Below are positions 47,571 through 56,962 of a DNA stretch of 64,000 bases, one piece after another. Each line of letters opens with the position of its first letter. Within the stretch, counting starts at the first letter, position 1. The notes below the pieces were generated by a model. The model was not told the DNA's origin. It saw nothing but the letters and a program-made list of their open reading frames with translations, and did not search any database. Where the stretch lies: assembly GCA_000017645.1 (NCBI GenBank), contig CP000781.1:496001-560000 (forward strand), in the 5' to 3' direction. This DNA is from Xanthobacter autotrophicus Py2. GTDB lineage: Bacteria; Pseudomonadota; Alphaproteobacteria; Rhizobiales; Xanthobacteraceae. The translations under genes and the position numbers were made by a program.

Positions 47571-47582
47571 CCAAAATTGGAA
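47569..47582. promoter_or_regulatory. TTCCAA/TTGGAA palindrome upstream of sucCD
   Basis: TTCCAA and TTGGAA are perfect arms separated by AA, directly after the terminator. The arms equal the inner arms of the site before tctC (there with three bases between). It may link sucCD expression to the oxalate regulator. The rest of 47523-47987 shows no gene. Confidence 0.45.
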
Positions 47583-47987
47583 TCCGGAAGACTCCGGGTT
47601 CCAACCGTCCGCGCCCAGTAATCAGTCTTCGCTCCGGCATTCGAACGGGCGGCCCGGCAGGGCAGGCCGCCGTGCATGAAGCCCGCCTGCCCCTGTCGCA
47701 GGGTGGCGTTGCCGAACGTAATGTCCTGCCGGGACCTTGGCGCTGAGCGCCTGTCGCCGATCCCGCGCCGCCCCTGAGGGGCAGGCGATTTCACTCAGGA
47801 ACCCCGCCGAGCGCGTCACGCCTGCGGCCCCGATTGGCGTCGTGAACTGGCGTCGTGTCGCATTGGTGCGCGGCCCGGAATGCGTGCACACTCCGACTTT
47901 GGTCGCAAGGCCGAGGATGCAGGACGCAGCCGGAAGAGCCGCGCCCGAGGTCGCCGCATGCGCGGCCCTCGTCGAGGGAGGAACCCC

Positions 47988-49190
47988 ATGAACATTCACG
48001 AGTACCAGGCGAAAGCCCTTCTCAAGGAATTCGGCGTGCCGGTGTCGCGCGGCCTTGCCGCCTTCACGCCACAGGACGCGGAAGCCGCCGCCGCGAAGCT
48101 GGGCGGCATCGCGTTCGTGGTGAAGGCACAGATCCATGCGGGCGGGCGCGGCAAGGGCAAGTTCAAGGAACTGCCCGCAGAGGCCAAGGGCGGTGTGCGG
48201 GTGGTGAAGACCGCCGCCGACGTGAAGGCGAATGCCGCGGAGATGCTCGGTAATACTCTGGTGACCATCCAGACCGGGCCGGACGGCAAGCAGGTGAACC
48301 GCCTCTATATTGAGGAAGGCGCCTCCATCGACAAGGAATTCTACCTGTCCATGCTGGTGGACCGCGCCACCGCGCGCGTCGCCTTCGTGGTCTCCACTGA
48401 GGGCGGCATGGACATCGAGGAGGTGGCCCATGCCACCCCCGAGCGCATCGTCACCTTCTCCGTGGACCCGGCCACCGGCGTGCAGCCCCTGCACGGCCGC
48501 AAGGTGGCGCAGGCGCTGGGCCTGTCCGGCGACCTCGCCAAGCAGGCGGTGGCGCTGACGGCAAACCTCTATCGCGCCTTCACCGATAAGGACATGAGCC
48601 TTCTGGAGATCAACCCCCTGGTGCTGACGCGGGACGATCGCCTCGTCTGCCTCGACGCCAAGGTGGGGTTTGATTCCAACGCCCTGTTCCGCCATCCGGA
48701 GGTGGTGCAACTGCGCGACGAGAGCGAGGAGGACTTCAAGGAGATCGAAGCCTCGCGCTACGACCTGTCCTATATCGCCCTCGACGGCACCATCGGCTGC
48801 ATGGTCAACGGCGCGGGCCTCGCCATGGCCACCATGGACATCATCAAACTCTACGGCCGCGAGCCGGCGAACTTCCTGGACGTGGGTGGCGGCGCCACCA
48901 AGGAGAAGGTGACGGCCGCCTTCAAGATCATCACCGCCGATCCCAATGTCGAGGGAATCCTGGTGAACATCTTCGGCGGCATCATGCGCTGCGACGTGAT
49001 CGCGGAGGGCGTCATCGCCGCTGTGCGCCAGATGGGGCTGAACGTGCCCCTCGTGGTAAGGCTTGCCGGCACCAACGTGGAAGAAGGCAAGAAGATCATC
49101 CGGGAATCGGGTCTGAACGTGATCCCGGCGGATGACCTCGATGACGCGGCGCAGAAGATTGTCGCGGCCGTGAAGAAGGAAGCTGCGTGA
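47988..49190 (+). CDS. sucC: succinyl-CoA synthetase, beta subunit
   Basis: A 400-residue subunit that binds ADP or GDP and succinate. It has the ATP-grasp start [30 protein letters not shown], and the C-terminal ligase domain with [23 protein letters not shown] and [15 protein letters not shown]. The ATG at 47988 follows GGGAGGAA. The sequence fits alphaproteobacterial SucC better than the malate thiokinase MtkA. The mdh and sucAB genes that commonly accompany sucCD are absent from the surroundings. Next to an oxalate locus it could also help balance succinyl-CoA for CoA transfer, which is speculation. Confidence 0.93.
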   Translation: MNIHEYQAKALLKEFGVPVSRGLAAFTPQDAEAAAAKLGGIAFVVKAQIHAGGRGKGKFKELPAEAKGGVRVVKTAADVKANAAEMLGNTLVTIQTGPDGKQVNRLYIEEGASIDKEFYLSMLVDRATARVAFVVSTEGGMDIEEVAHATPERIVTFSVDPATGVQPLHGRKVAQALGLSGDLAKQAVALTANLYRAFTDKDMSLLEINPLVLTRDDRLVCLDAKVGFDSNALFRHPEVVQLRDESEEDFKEIEASRYDLSYIALDGTIGCMVNGAGLAMATMDIIKLYGREPANFLDVGGGATKEKVTAAFKIITADPNVEGILVNIFGGIMRCDVIAEGVIAAVRQMGLNVPLVVRLAGTNVEEGKKIIRESGLNVIPADDLDDAAQKIVAAVKKEAA

Positions 49191-50074
49191 TGTCCGTGCT
49201 TATCGACGCCAATACCCGTGTCATCACCCAGGGCTTCACCGGCAAGAACGGCACCTTCCACGCCCAGCAGGCCATTGCCTACGGCACCAAGATGGTCGGC
49301 GGCACCTCGCCGGGCAAGGGTGGCACCACCCACCTGAACCTGCCGGTGTTCGACACCGTGATCGAGGCGAAGGAAGCCACCGGCGCCGACGCCTCGGTGA
49401 TCTACGTGCCGCCGCCCGGCGCCGCCGACGCGATCCTGGAGGCCATCGACGCCGAGATCCCGCTCATCGTCTGCATCACCGAGGGTATCCCGGTACTGGA
49501 CATGGTGAAGGTGAAGCGGGCGCTGTCGGGCTCCAAGTCGCGCCTGGTGGGCCCCAACTGCCCCGGCATCGTGACCGCCGGCCAGTCGAAGATCGGCATC
49601 ATGCCGGCCAACATCTTCAAGACCGGCTCGGTGGGCGTGGTGTCGCGCTCCGGCACGCTGACCTATGAGGCGGTGTTCCAGACCTCGCAGGAGGGCCTGG
49701 GCCAGACCTCGGCGGTGGGCATCGGCGGCGACCCGGTGAAGGGCACCGAGTTCATCGACGTGCTTGAGATGTTCCTGGCTGACCCCAAGACCGAGTCGAT
49801 CATCATGATCGGCGAGATCGGCGGCTCGGCGGAGGAAGAGGCGGCGCAGTTCATCGCCGACGAGGCGAAGAAGGGCCGCAAGAAGCCGATGGTTGGCTTC
49901 ATCGCCGGCCGCACGGCGCCTCCCGGCCGCCGCATGGGCCATGCGGGCGCCATCATCTCCGGCGGCAAGGGCGGCGCCGAGGACAAGATCGCGGCCATGG
50001 AGGCGGCGGGCATCCGCGTGTCGCCGTCCCCGGCCCGCCTCGGCAAGACCCTCGTCGAGGTGCTCAAGGGCTGA
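49190..50074 (+). CDS. sucD: succinyl-CoA synthetase, alpha subunit
   Basis: A 294-residue subunit with the CoA-binding N-terminal fold ([16 protein letters not shown]), the GPNCPGI motif and the phosphohistidine site in [15 protein letters not shown]. The ATG at 49190 shares one base with the sucC stop codon; a GTG at 49187 is in frame directly before it. Together with SucC it interconverts succinyl-CoA and succinate with nucleotide phosphorylation. Confidence 0.95.
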   Translation: MSVLIDANTRVITQGFTGKNGTFHAQQAIAYGTKMVGGTSPGKGGTTHLNLPVFDTVIEAKEATGADASVIYVPPPGAADAILEAIDAEIPLIVCITEGIPVLDMVKVKRALSGSKSRLVGPNCPGIVTAGQSKIGIMPANIFKTGSVGVVSRSGTLTYEAVFQTSQEGLGQTSAVGIGGDPVKGTEFIDVLEMFLADPKTESIIMIGEIGGSAEEEAAQFIADEAKKGRKKPMVGFIAGRTAPPGRRMGHAGAIISGGKGGAEDKIAAMEAAGIRVSPSPARLGKTLVEVLKG

Positions 50075-50116
50075 GCGACCTCGGGTTGAGTAGCTGAGAC
50101 GGTGCGCCGGCAAACT

Positions 50117-50140
50117 CCCTCGCCCGCGTGTGGGGGAGGG
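50117..50140. repeat. REP-like palindrome
   Basis: An imperfect palindrome of CCCTCGCCCGC and GTGGGGGAGGG type, in the gap between sucD and the next gene. It belongs with the elements at 27846, 58975 and 60087. Confidence 0.5.
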
Positions 50141-50346
50141 GGGAGAGGATAAACGCTCTCCGCATTTCAGGCGCTGGCCCGGACCCAACGTCCCACCAGC
50201 TCCCGACCCTCCCCGCCCGAACTCGGCTGTTGCCGGGTTGGGTTCAAAGGTGGCCGACGCCGGAACCGTCCGGCTACGGCGCGGGAGAGGGCTCTACCGG
50301 TCCGCGGGATTTGCATCCGCCAAACAATTCCAACGAGGAAACACCC

Positions 50347-51120
50347 ATGACCACCTGGCTGCGCTTCAGCGCCAACGGCACCGCTGGCTTCGGCACCCTT
50401 GAAGGCGAAACCATCCTTGTCCACGAGGGCTGCCTGTTCTCCGGCGCCAGCCCCACGGGCGCGCGCATTCCACTCGCCGAGGTGACGCTGGAAGCGCCCT
50501 GCGCTCCCACCAAGATCGTCGCCCTGTGGAACAACTTCCACCAGCTGGCCGCCAAGCTGAACGTGGCCGAGCCGGCCGAGCCGCTCTATCTGCTGAAGGC
50601 GGTGACCTCGGTGGCGGCTCCCGGCGCCACCGTGCGGCGCCCGGCGGCCTATAGCGGCAAGACGGTCTATGAAGGCGAGCTGGGCATCGTCATCGGCAAG
50701 CCCACCACCAATGTGTCCGAACAAGAGGCCGCCGCCCATATCTTCGGCTACACGGTGGTCAACGACATCACCGCCGCCGACATTCTCAACCGCGACCCCA
50801 CCTTTCCCCAGTGGGCGCGGGCCAAGGGCATCGACGGCTACGGCCCGTTCGGCCCGTGGATCGTCACCGATTTCGATCCGGCGACGGCCCATGTGCGCAC
50901 CATCCTGAACGGGGCGGAACGGCAGAATTATCCGCTGGCCGACATGATCTTCCCGCCGGCGCGCCTCGTCTCGCTGCTGTCGCAGGACATGACGCTGAAC
51001 CCCGGCGACCTGATCGCCTGCGGCACCTCCATCGGGGTGGGCGTCATGAAGGAGCCGTCTAACGACATCGCCATCGAGATCGAGGGCATCGGCACGCTGC
51101 GCAACACCTTCGTGCAGTGA
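50347..51120 (+). CDS. fumarylacetoacetate hydrolase-family protein
   Basis: A 257-residue FAH-fold protein. The metal-binding glutamates and aspartate are seen in YEGELGIVIGK and in GYTVVNDITAADI, and the C-terminal PGDLIACGTSIGVG motif is intact. Members include 2-keto-4-pentenoate hydratase, 5-carboxymethyl-2-hydroxymuconate isomerase, acylpyruvases and oxaloacetate decarboxylases; the sequence alone does not separate them. The ATG at 50347 has GAGGAA upstream. It is alone after sucD; a decarboxylase or acylpyruvase role near oxalate and C4 metabolism is possible. Confidence 0.85.
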   Translation: MTTWLRFSANGTAGFGTLEGETILVHEGCLFSGASPTGARIPLAEVTLEAPCAPTKIVALWNNFHQLAAKLNVAEPAEPLYLLKAVTSVAAPGATVRRPAAYSGKTVYEGELGIVIGKPTTNVSEQEAAAHIFGYTVVNDITAADILNRDPTFPQWARAKGIDGYGPFGPWIVTDFDPATAHVRTILNGAERQNYPLADMIFPPARLVSLLSQDMTLNPGDLIACGTSIGVGVMKEPSNDIAIEIEGIGTLRNTFVQ

Positions 51121-51202
51121 AAGGGCGCGTGCAGTGAGCGGGTGGGCGTCGGTTCGCCTGCCCGCTCCTGCCGAGCCGTCCTGCCAGGCCTTGAGGCTGC
51201 GC

Positions 51203-51454
51203 CTATGTCCGGATCGCCCGCGCACCGCCGATGAGGAGGCAGGCGCCGATCACGCCGGCGATGAGATAGCCCAGCCAGCCGCCGAAGCTCACGCCCAGAA
51301 GGCCGAAGAGAAAGCTGGCGATGGCGGCGCCGATGATGCCGAGCAGGATGTTCATGAACAGGCCGGTGTCGCTTTTCATGAAGCTGGACGCGATCCAGCC
51401 GGCGAAGCCGCCGATGATGATGGCGGCGATCCAGCCGATCTGTGCTTGTTCCAT
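51203..51454 (-). CDS. GlsB/YeaQ/YmgE-family stress-related membrane protein
   Basis: An 83-residue very hydrophobic protein with three transmembrane helices and the family motif GGFAGWIAS, followed by GLFMNILLGIIGA. It belongs to the transglycosylase-associated (Tgase_assoc) family, often induced by stress; mechanism unknown. The ATG at 51454 is the first in frame. It stands alone, after the ppdK terminator on the same strand. Confidence 0.9.
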   Translation of the reverse strand: MEQAQIGWIAAIIIGGFAGWIASSFMKSDTGLFMNILLGIIGAAIASFLFGLLGVSFGGWLGYLIAGVIGACLLIGGARAIRT

Positions 51455-51555
51455 GATGCGCCTCGAGCGTTGTTTTCACCGTAGCGGTGACGCTCTTCAG
51501 AACGAAAAACCCGCGCGGCTGGTTCCGGCCCCAGGTCGCGTCGGCATGAAAACGA

Positions 51556-51596
51556 AGAGGCCGCCCGGACATGTCGTCCGGGCGGCCTCTTTTATT
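51556..51596. terminator. strong terminator between ppdK and the GlsB-type gene
   Basis: AGAGGCCGCCCGGAC and GTCCGGGCGGCCTCT form a 15-bp perfect stem with an ATGTC loop. TTTTATT follows on the plus strand and TCGTTTT on the minus strand, so it can stop ppdK transcription on the minus strand. Confidence 0.85.
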
Positions 51597-51632
51597 GGGG
51601 TGGGGCGGAGCGCGCCCCTCCGGACCTTGTTC

Positions 51633-54293
51633 CTACTTCTTCAGCGCCGCCTGCGCCGCCGCGAGGCGGGCGATCGGCACGCGGAAGGGCGAGCAGGACA
51701 CGTAGTTGAGCCCTACCTCGTGGCAGAAGGCCACCGAGGCGGGATCACCGCCGTGCTCGCCGCAGATGCCAAGCTTGATGTCGGGACGCGACTTGCGGCC
51801 GCGTTCCACGCCGATCTTCACCAGCTCGCCCACGCCGTCCACGTCGATGGAGACGAACGGGTCCACCTCGATGATGCCCTTCTGAACGTAGGGGCCGAGG
51901 AAGGTGCCCGCGTCGTCGCGCGAGACGCCGAAGGTGGTCTGGGTGAGGTCGTTGGTGCCGAAGGAGAAGAACTCGGCGCCCTTGGCGATCTCTTCCGCGC
52001 GCAGGGCGGCGCGGGGCAGCTCGATCATGGTGCCCACCTGGAAGGTGAGCTTCGCGCCGGTCTCCTTCTCGACCGCATCGGCGGTCTTGCGGATCACGGC
52101 GTCCACGATGTCGAACTCCGCCTTGGTGGCGATGAGCGGCACCATGATCTCGGGTACCACGGCCTCGCCGGTCTTCTTGGCGGCGATGATGGCCGCCTCG
52201 AAGATGGCGCGGGCCTGCATTTCCGCGATCTCCGGGAAGGCGATGGCGATGCGGCAGCCGCGGAACCCGAGCATCGGGTTGACCTCGTGCAGCTCCTTGT
52301 TGCGCCGCTCGATGCGCTCCACGTCCACGCCGAGGCTCTTGGCCACCTCCTCGGTTTCCTCCGCGGTGTGCGGCAGGAACTCGTGGAGCGGCGGGTCGAG
52401 CAGGCGGATGGTGACCGGCAGGCCCTTCATGATCTCGAACAGCTCGACGAAGTCGTCGCGCTGCATGGGCAGCAGCTTGGCCAGCGCCGCGCGGCGGCCG
52501 GCCTCGTCGTCCGCGAGGATCATCTCGCGCACGGCCAGGATGCGGCCGGCGTCGAAGAACATGTGCTCGGTGCGGCTGAGGCCGATGCCCTCGGCGCCGA
52601 ACGAGCGGGCCATGCGGGCATCCGCCGGGGTCTCGGCATTGGCGCGCACCTTCAGCTTGCGCACCTTGTCGGCCCAGCCCATCAGGGTTGCGAACTCGCC
52701 CGACAGCTCCGGCTGGAGCATGGCGACCTCGCCGGAGAGCACCTGCCCGGTGCCGCCGTCGATGGTGATGTGGTCGCCCTTCTTGAACACCTGGCCGTTC
52801 ACGGTCAGGGTCTGGGCGGCGGCATCGATGCGCAGGGAGCCGGCGCCGGAGACGCAGGGCTTGCCCATGCCGCGGGCCACCACGGCCGCGTGGGAGGTCA
52901 TGCCGCCACGGGCGGTGAGGATGCCCTGGGCCGCATGCATGCCATGGATGTCCTCAGGAGAGGTCTCCACGCGCACCAGGATGACCTTCTGGCCCTTTTC
53001 CTTGGCCGCTTCCGCCTCGTCGGCGGTGAACACGATGGCGCCCGCCGCCGCGCCGGGGGAGGCCGGCAGGCCGGTGGCGATCACCTTGCGCTCGGCCTTG
53101 GGGTCGATGGCCGGATGCAGCAGCTGGTCGAGGGCGGCGGGATCGACACGGCCGATCGCCTCCTCCTCGGTGATGAGGCCCTCGGCGGCCAGCTCCACGG
53201 CGATGCGCAGGGCCGCCTTGGCGGTGCGCTTGCCGGAGCGGGTCTGGAGCATCCAGAGCTTGCCCTTCTCCACCGTGAACTCAAGGTCCTGCATGTCACG
53301 GTAGTGGTTTTCGAGCACGTGGGAGATGCGCTCGAATTCCTTGAAGGCCTCGGGAAGGGCCAGCTCCATGGAGGGCTTGTCCGAGCCGGCGGTCTTGCGG
53401 GCCTTCTCGGTCAGGTCCTGCGGGGTGCGGATGCCCGCCACCACGTCCTCGCCCTGGGCGTTCACCAGGAACTCGCCGTAAAGCGCGTTCTCGCCGGTGG
53501 ACGGGTTGCGGGTGAAGGCGACGCCGGTGGCCGAGGTCTCGCCCATGTTGCCGAACACCATGGACTGCACGTTCACCGCGGTGCCCCAGCTCTCCGGAAT
53601 GGAGTGCAGGCGGCGGTAGGTGATGGCGCGGGCGTTCATCCACGAGCTGAACACGGCGCCGATGGCGCCCCACAGCTGCTCGTGGGGATCCTGCGGGAAG
53701 GGCTTGCCGAGCTCGGCCGCGACCTTCTCCTTGTACTTCACCACCAGCGCCGCCCAGTCGTCGGCGGACAGCTCGGTGTCGAGGTTGAAGCCCTTCTGGA
53801 GCTTGTAGTGCTCCAGGATCTCCTCGAAGTGGTGGTGGCTCACGCCCAGCACCACGTCCGAGTACATGGTGATGAAGCGGCGGTAGCTGTCATAGGCGAA
53901 GCGCCGGTCGCCGGCGAGCCTGGCCACGGCTTCCACAGTCTCGTCGTTGAGGCCGAGGTTGAGCACGGTGTCCATCATGCCCGGCATGGAGGCGCGGGCG
54001 CCGGAGCGCACCGAGACCAGCAGCGGGTTGGCGGCATCGCCGAACGACTTGCCGGTGAGCTGGCCGACCTGGGCCAGGGCGGCTTCAACGTCGCCCTTCA
54101 GCTCGGCCGGATAGGTCTGGCCGTGTGCGTAATAATAGGTACACACCTCGGTAGGAATGGTGAACCCGGGAGGGACTGGCAAGCCGAGATTGGACATCTC
54201 GGCGAGGTTCGCGCCCTTGCCGCCGAGCAGGTTCTTCATGTCGGCTTTGCCCTCGGCCTTCCCGTCGCCGAAGGTGTAGACCCATTTCGTCAT
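51633..54293 (-). CDS. ppdK: pyruvate, phosphate dikinase
   Basis: An 886-residue enzyme that interconverts pyruvate, ATP and phosphate with PEP, AMP and pyrophosphate. The N-terminal nucleotide domain begins MTKWVYTFGDG and GGKGANLAEM; the central phosphohistidine is H468 in GGMTSHAAVVARG; the C-terminal PEP/pyruvate domain has GICGEHGGDP near the end. The ATG at 54293 has AGGGA upstream on the minus strand; the frame is open a further 23 codons. It supplies PEP during growth on organic acids, consistent with the oxalate and C4 genes nearby. Confidence 0.96.
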   Translation of the reverse strand: MTKWVYTFGDGKAEGKADMKNLLGGKGANLAEMSNLGLPVPPGFTIPTEVCTYYYAHGQTYPAELKGDVEAALAQVGQLTGKSFGDAANPLLVSVRSGARASMPGMMDTVLNLGLNDETVEAVARLAGDRRFAYDSYRRFITMYSDVVLGVSHHHFEEILEHYKLQKGFNLDTELSADDWAALVVKYKEKVAAELGKPFPQDPHEQLWGAIGAVFSSWMNARAITYRRLHSIPESWGTAVNVQSMVFGNMGETSATGVAFTRNPSTGENALYGEFLVNAQGEDVVAGIRTPQDLTEKARKTAGSDKPSMELALPEAFKEFERISHVLENHYRDMQDLEFTVEKGKLWMLQTRSGKRTAKAALRIAVELAAEGLITEEEAIGRVDPAALDQLLHPAIDPKAERKVIATGLPASPGAAAGAIVFTADEAEAAKEKGQKVILVRVETSPEDIHGMHAAQGILTARGGMTSHAAVVARGMGKPCVSGAGSLRIDAAAQTLTVNGQVFKKGDHITIDGGTGQVLSGEVAMLQPELSGEFATLMGWADKVRKLKVRANAETPADARMARSFGAEGIGLSRTEHMFFDAGRILAVREMILADDEAGRRAALAKLLPMQRDDFVELFEIMKGLPVTIRLLDPPLHEFLPHTAEETEEVAKSLGVDVERIERRNKELHEVNPMLGFRGCRIAIAFPEIAEMQARAIFEAAIIAAKKTGEAVVPEIMVPLIATKAEFDIVDAVIRKTADAVEKETGAKLTFQVGTMIELPRAALRAEEIAKGAEFFSFGTNDLTQTTFGVSRDDAGTFLGPYVQKGIIEVDPFVSIDVDGVGELVKIGVERGRKSRPDIKLGICGEHGGDPASVAFCHEVGLNYVSCSPFRVPIARLAAAQAALKK

Positions 54294-54404
54294 GTAGCTG
54301 ATCCCTGTAGCTGGGATGTGCGGAATGGGCAGATGCTTAGCGTGCAGCGCACAAAGCATCAACAGGGGCCATCGCCGCAGCCCCTGCCTGCCCGAGGGGG
54401 CGCC

Positions 54405-54545
54405 TCAGTGGCCGGTGAGGCCCGTGAGGCCGATGATGATGAGGTAGATCGCCACCAGAACGTTGAGAAGGCGCGGAAACGCAAGGATCAGCACGCCTGC
54501 CGCCAGGGCGACCCAAGGCTGAATGATGACGAGGTTGAAAGACAT
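54405..54545 (-). CDS. DUF3096-type small membrane protein
   Basis: A 46-residue peptide starting MSFNLVIIQPWVALAAGVLI and ending LIIIGLTGLTGH. Two hydrophobic helices cover nearly the whole length. Sequence and size match my memory of the DUF3096 family. The ATG at 54545 has GAGGAAA about nine bases upstream on the minus strand. Function unknown; it lies upstream of ppdK on the same strand, about 110 bases away. Confidence 0.8.
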   Translation of the reverse strand: MSFNLVIIQPWVALAAGVLILAFPRLLNVLVAIYLIIIGLTGLTGH

Positions 54546-54931
54546 TGTGAAATTTCCTCATGCCGCGTGATTTATAGTCATCCCCTGCCAATGCTAGAGA
54601 ATGGTCCCTTGGCGCGGAAGCGCTGGAGAGCTGGTGCGCGCGGGGAATCGCCCTTTACCCGCATGCGGGGAAAGCGAAATCCCGGCCCGGACTGTCTTTG
54701 CCGGGGCGGATGGGGCTGGTCTTTCATCCATGCTGCACTGCGGGGGCGGTGCCGTCGCTCGCCCGCTTTGCTTGGGTGCCGCTCACGCCGGCGTTACATG
54801 GGGTGCCATTGCGCAGGCGCGGTAACGGGCGACAATCGAAGGTATTCCGGCTTTGCTCCCCGCCTCTGGCGCCGGTCCGCGGACCATGCGCCGGCACGGT
54901 CCGCGTGAGGCTCTGATCCGAGAGAGGCTCC
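54546..54931. other. intergenic region before the MBL-fold gene
   Basis: No gene is supported in these 386 bases. They contain the divergent promoters of the DUF3096-type and MBL-fold genes and a weak palindrome (CTTTACCCGCATGCGGGGAAAG, about 54652-54673) that may be a degenerate member of the REP-like group. Confidence 0.5.
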
Positions 54932-55801
54932 ATGGACGCCTTTGCCTGCCCCAGGTTGGCGCTGTCCATTTATGCTGCGGTGCAAAATTTGCGGCGAGCC
55001 GCGCTGGCCGCGCTGGCCGCGCTCGCCGCCCTGGTTCTGGTGCCGGGCCTCGCCGCAGCGCAGCCGGAGAAATGTCCCCGCATGGTGGCCGATCGCGCGC
55101 CCATCCGCCTCGCGGCGCTGGACGGAGGTGGGCTGCGGCTGGCTGCTGCGGCGGGCCTCGTCCGGCTGACCTTCCTCGGCCATGCGAGCTTTCTCATCGA
55201 AAGTCCGGCCGGCGTGACCATCGTCACCGACTACAACGACTATATCCGCCCGCCCCTGGTGCCGCGGGTGGTCACCATGAACCGCGCCCACGACACCCAT
55301 TTCACCGACATGCCCGAGGCCGGTATCGAATACGTGCTGCGCGGCTGGAGCCCGGACGGGGGCCCGGCGCACCACGAACTGACCCTCGACGATGTTTGGA
55401 TCCGCAACGTGCCCACCAACATCCGGCGGGGCGCGGGCACCGAGTATGACGGCAATTCCATGTTCGTGTTCGAGGTGGCGGGCCTGTGCATCGCCCATCT
55501 CGGCCACCTGCATCACCTTCTGACACCCGCCCACCTGGAGGCGCTGGGGCGCATCGACGTGGTGCTGGCGCCGGTGGACGGCTCCTACACCCTCGACATC
55601 GAGGGCATGGTGGAGACGTTGAAGGCCATCAACGCCCCCTTGGTCGTCCCCATGCACTATTTCAGCGCTTGGGGGCTGGAGCGCTTCCTGTCTCGCCTGG
55701 GCCGGGAGTGGCAGGTGGAGCGCTCCGCCGAGGCCGGCGTGATGCTGTCACGCGAGACCCTGCCGAAGGCGCCGACCGTGCTGGTGCTGCCGGGGCGATA
55801 G
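54932..55801 (+). CDS. exported metallo-beta-lactamase-fold protein (UlaG-like)
   Basis: A 289-residue protein with an N-terminal hydrophobic signal (about residues 22-45, cleavage near AAAQ). The mature part has the beta-lactamase-fold pattern of the UlaG/L-ascorbate lactonase-like group: LTFLGHASFLIES, a DYNDY segment instead of the classical HxHxDH, HLGHLHHLL and a final VVPMHYFS histidine. The substrate is unknown, and the missing full HxHxDH means metal binding may differ from lactamases. The ATG at 54932 has GAGAGAGG upstream. It is alone, convergent with the UPF0114 gene. Confidence 0.8.
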   Translation: MDAFACPRLALSIYAAVQNLRRAALAALAALAALVLVPGLAAAQPEKCPRMVADRAPIRLAALDGGGLRLAAAAGLVRLTFLGHASFLIESPAGVTIVTDYNDYIRPPLVPRVVTMNRAHDTHFTDMPEAGIEYVLRGWSPDGGPAHHELTLDDVWIRNVPTNIRRGAGTEYDGNSMFVFEVAGLCIAHLGHLHHLLTPAHLEALGRIDVVLAPVDGSYTLDIEGMVETLKAINAPLVVPMHYFSAWGLERFLSRLGREWQVERSAEAGVMLSRETLPKAPTVLVLPGR

Positions 55802-55820
55802 TCCCGGCAGGGGCGTCAGC

Positions 55821-56321
55821 CTAGTGCTTGTTGTTGGAGAGCTTGTCGGACCAGGCGAGGATGAGGCTGGAGCCGACGAACACCACATGGATGATCACGA
55901 GCCACATCAGCGTGTTCTCGTTCATCCCCTTGTCGATGTTCATGAAGGCCTTGAGCAGCTGGATCGCGGAGATGGCGACGATGGAGGCGAGCAGCTTCTG
56001 CTTCAGGCCGGTGAAATCCACCCGCGTCATCCATTCCGGCCAGTCGGGATGGCCGTCGGGATCGATCTTGGAGACGAAGTTCTCGTAGCCCGAGAAGATG
56101 ACGATGAGCACCAGATTGCCGGTGAGCGTCAGGTCCACCAATGCGAGAATGCCGAGGATGGTGTCGCTCTCGGTGGCGCCGGTGGCATGCAGCACGAAGT
56201 GCAGCAGTTCGCTGCCGAACTTGAACAGCAGCACCAGCAGCGAGATGACGAGGCCGAGATAGAACGGCGCCATGATCCAGCGGCTGCGGAAGAGCACCGA
56301 CTCGATCGCACGTTCCAGCAT
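55821..56321 (-). CDS. UPF0114/YqhA-family membrane protein
   Basis: A 166-residue inner-membrane protein beginning MLERAIESVLFRSRWIMAPF, with three to four transmembrane helices and the conserved SGYENFVSKID and KLLASIVAISAIQLLKAF segments of the UPF0114 (TIGR00645) family. Function unknown. The ATG at 56321 starts the family-conserved region; the open frame extends far upstream without support. It lies downstream of the ABC transporter operon but is separated from it by a long hairpin. Confidence 0.9.
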   Translation of the reverse strand: MLERAIESVLFRSRWIMAPFYLGLVISLLVLLFKFGSELLHFVLHATGATESDTILGILALVDLTLTGNLVLIVIFSGYENFVSKIDPDGHPDWPEWMTRVDFTGLKQKLLASIVAISAIQLLKAFMNIDKGMNENTLMWLVIIHVVFVGSSLILAWSDKLSNNKH

Positions 56322-56410
56322 CGTCCCATCCCCTCCATATCGACCCTGCGGGCCACCCCTGCCGCGCTGCAGCGAAGCCGCAAAGGGGTGCCACGGTCGC
56401 GGCCGAAGGG

Positions 56411-56450
56411 CAAGCGGGCAAAGCTTCGCAGGGGAAGCTTTGCCCGCTTG
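56411..56450. terminator. long hairpin after the ABC transporter operon
   Basis: A 17-bp perfect stem (CAAGCGGGCAAAGCTTC paired with GAAGCTTTGCCCGCTTG) with a six-base loop lies 26 bases downstream of the permease stop on the minus strand. A second small hairpin (CCCGCCTGGGCGGG, about 56458-56471) sits before it. No T run is present. Confidence 0.6.
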
Positions 56451-56962
56451 GGAAAATCCCGCCTGGGCGGGGAGGCCTATTCCTTCACCGCTCCGGTCAT
56501 GGACGACACGTAGTAATCCACGAAGAAGGAGTAGAGGATCACCACCGGCAGCGAGCCCAGCAGCGCGCCGGCCATCAGCGAGCCCCACTCATACACGTCC
56601 GAGCGCACCAGCTCGGTGAGCACGCCCACCGGCACGGTCTTGTTCTCCGACGACTGGATGAAGGTGAGCGCGTAGATGAACTCGTTCCACGACAGGGTGA
56701 ACGAGAAGATGCCCGCCGAGATCAGCCCCGGCACCGACAGCGGCAGCAGCACCTTGATGAGGATCTGCCAGCGCGAGGCGCCGTCCACCAGCGCGCATTC
56801 CTCCAGCTCGAACGGGATGGAGCGGAAATAGCCCATCAGCAGCCAGGTGGAGAACGGCACCAGGAAGGTGGGGTAGGTGAGGATGAGGGCGAGCTTGGTG
56901 TCGTAGATGCCGAGCCCGAACACCATGATGGCGAGCGGGATGAACAGGATGGAGGGCGGCAC

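Noticed and set aside
47988..50074. Malate thiokinase mtkAB (serine cycle) instead of sucCD
   Set aside because: The beta subunit keeps the SucC-type segment after HAGGRGK, and no serine-cycle genes are nearby; SucCD fits better, though substrate was not tested.
51321..54908. Long plus-strand frame opposite ppdK
   Set aside because: Same GC-skew artefact; the PPDK reading on the minus strand is unambiguous.
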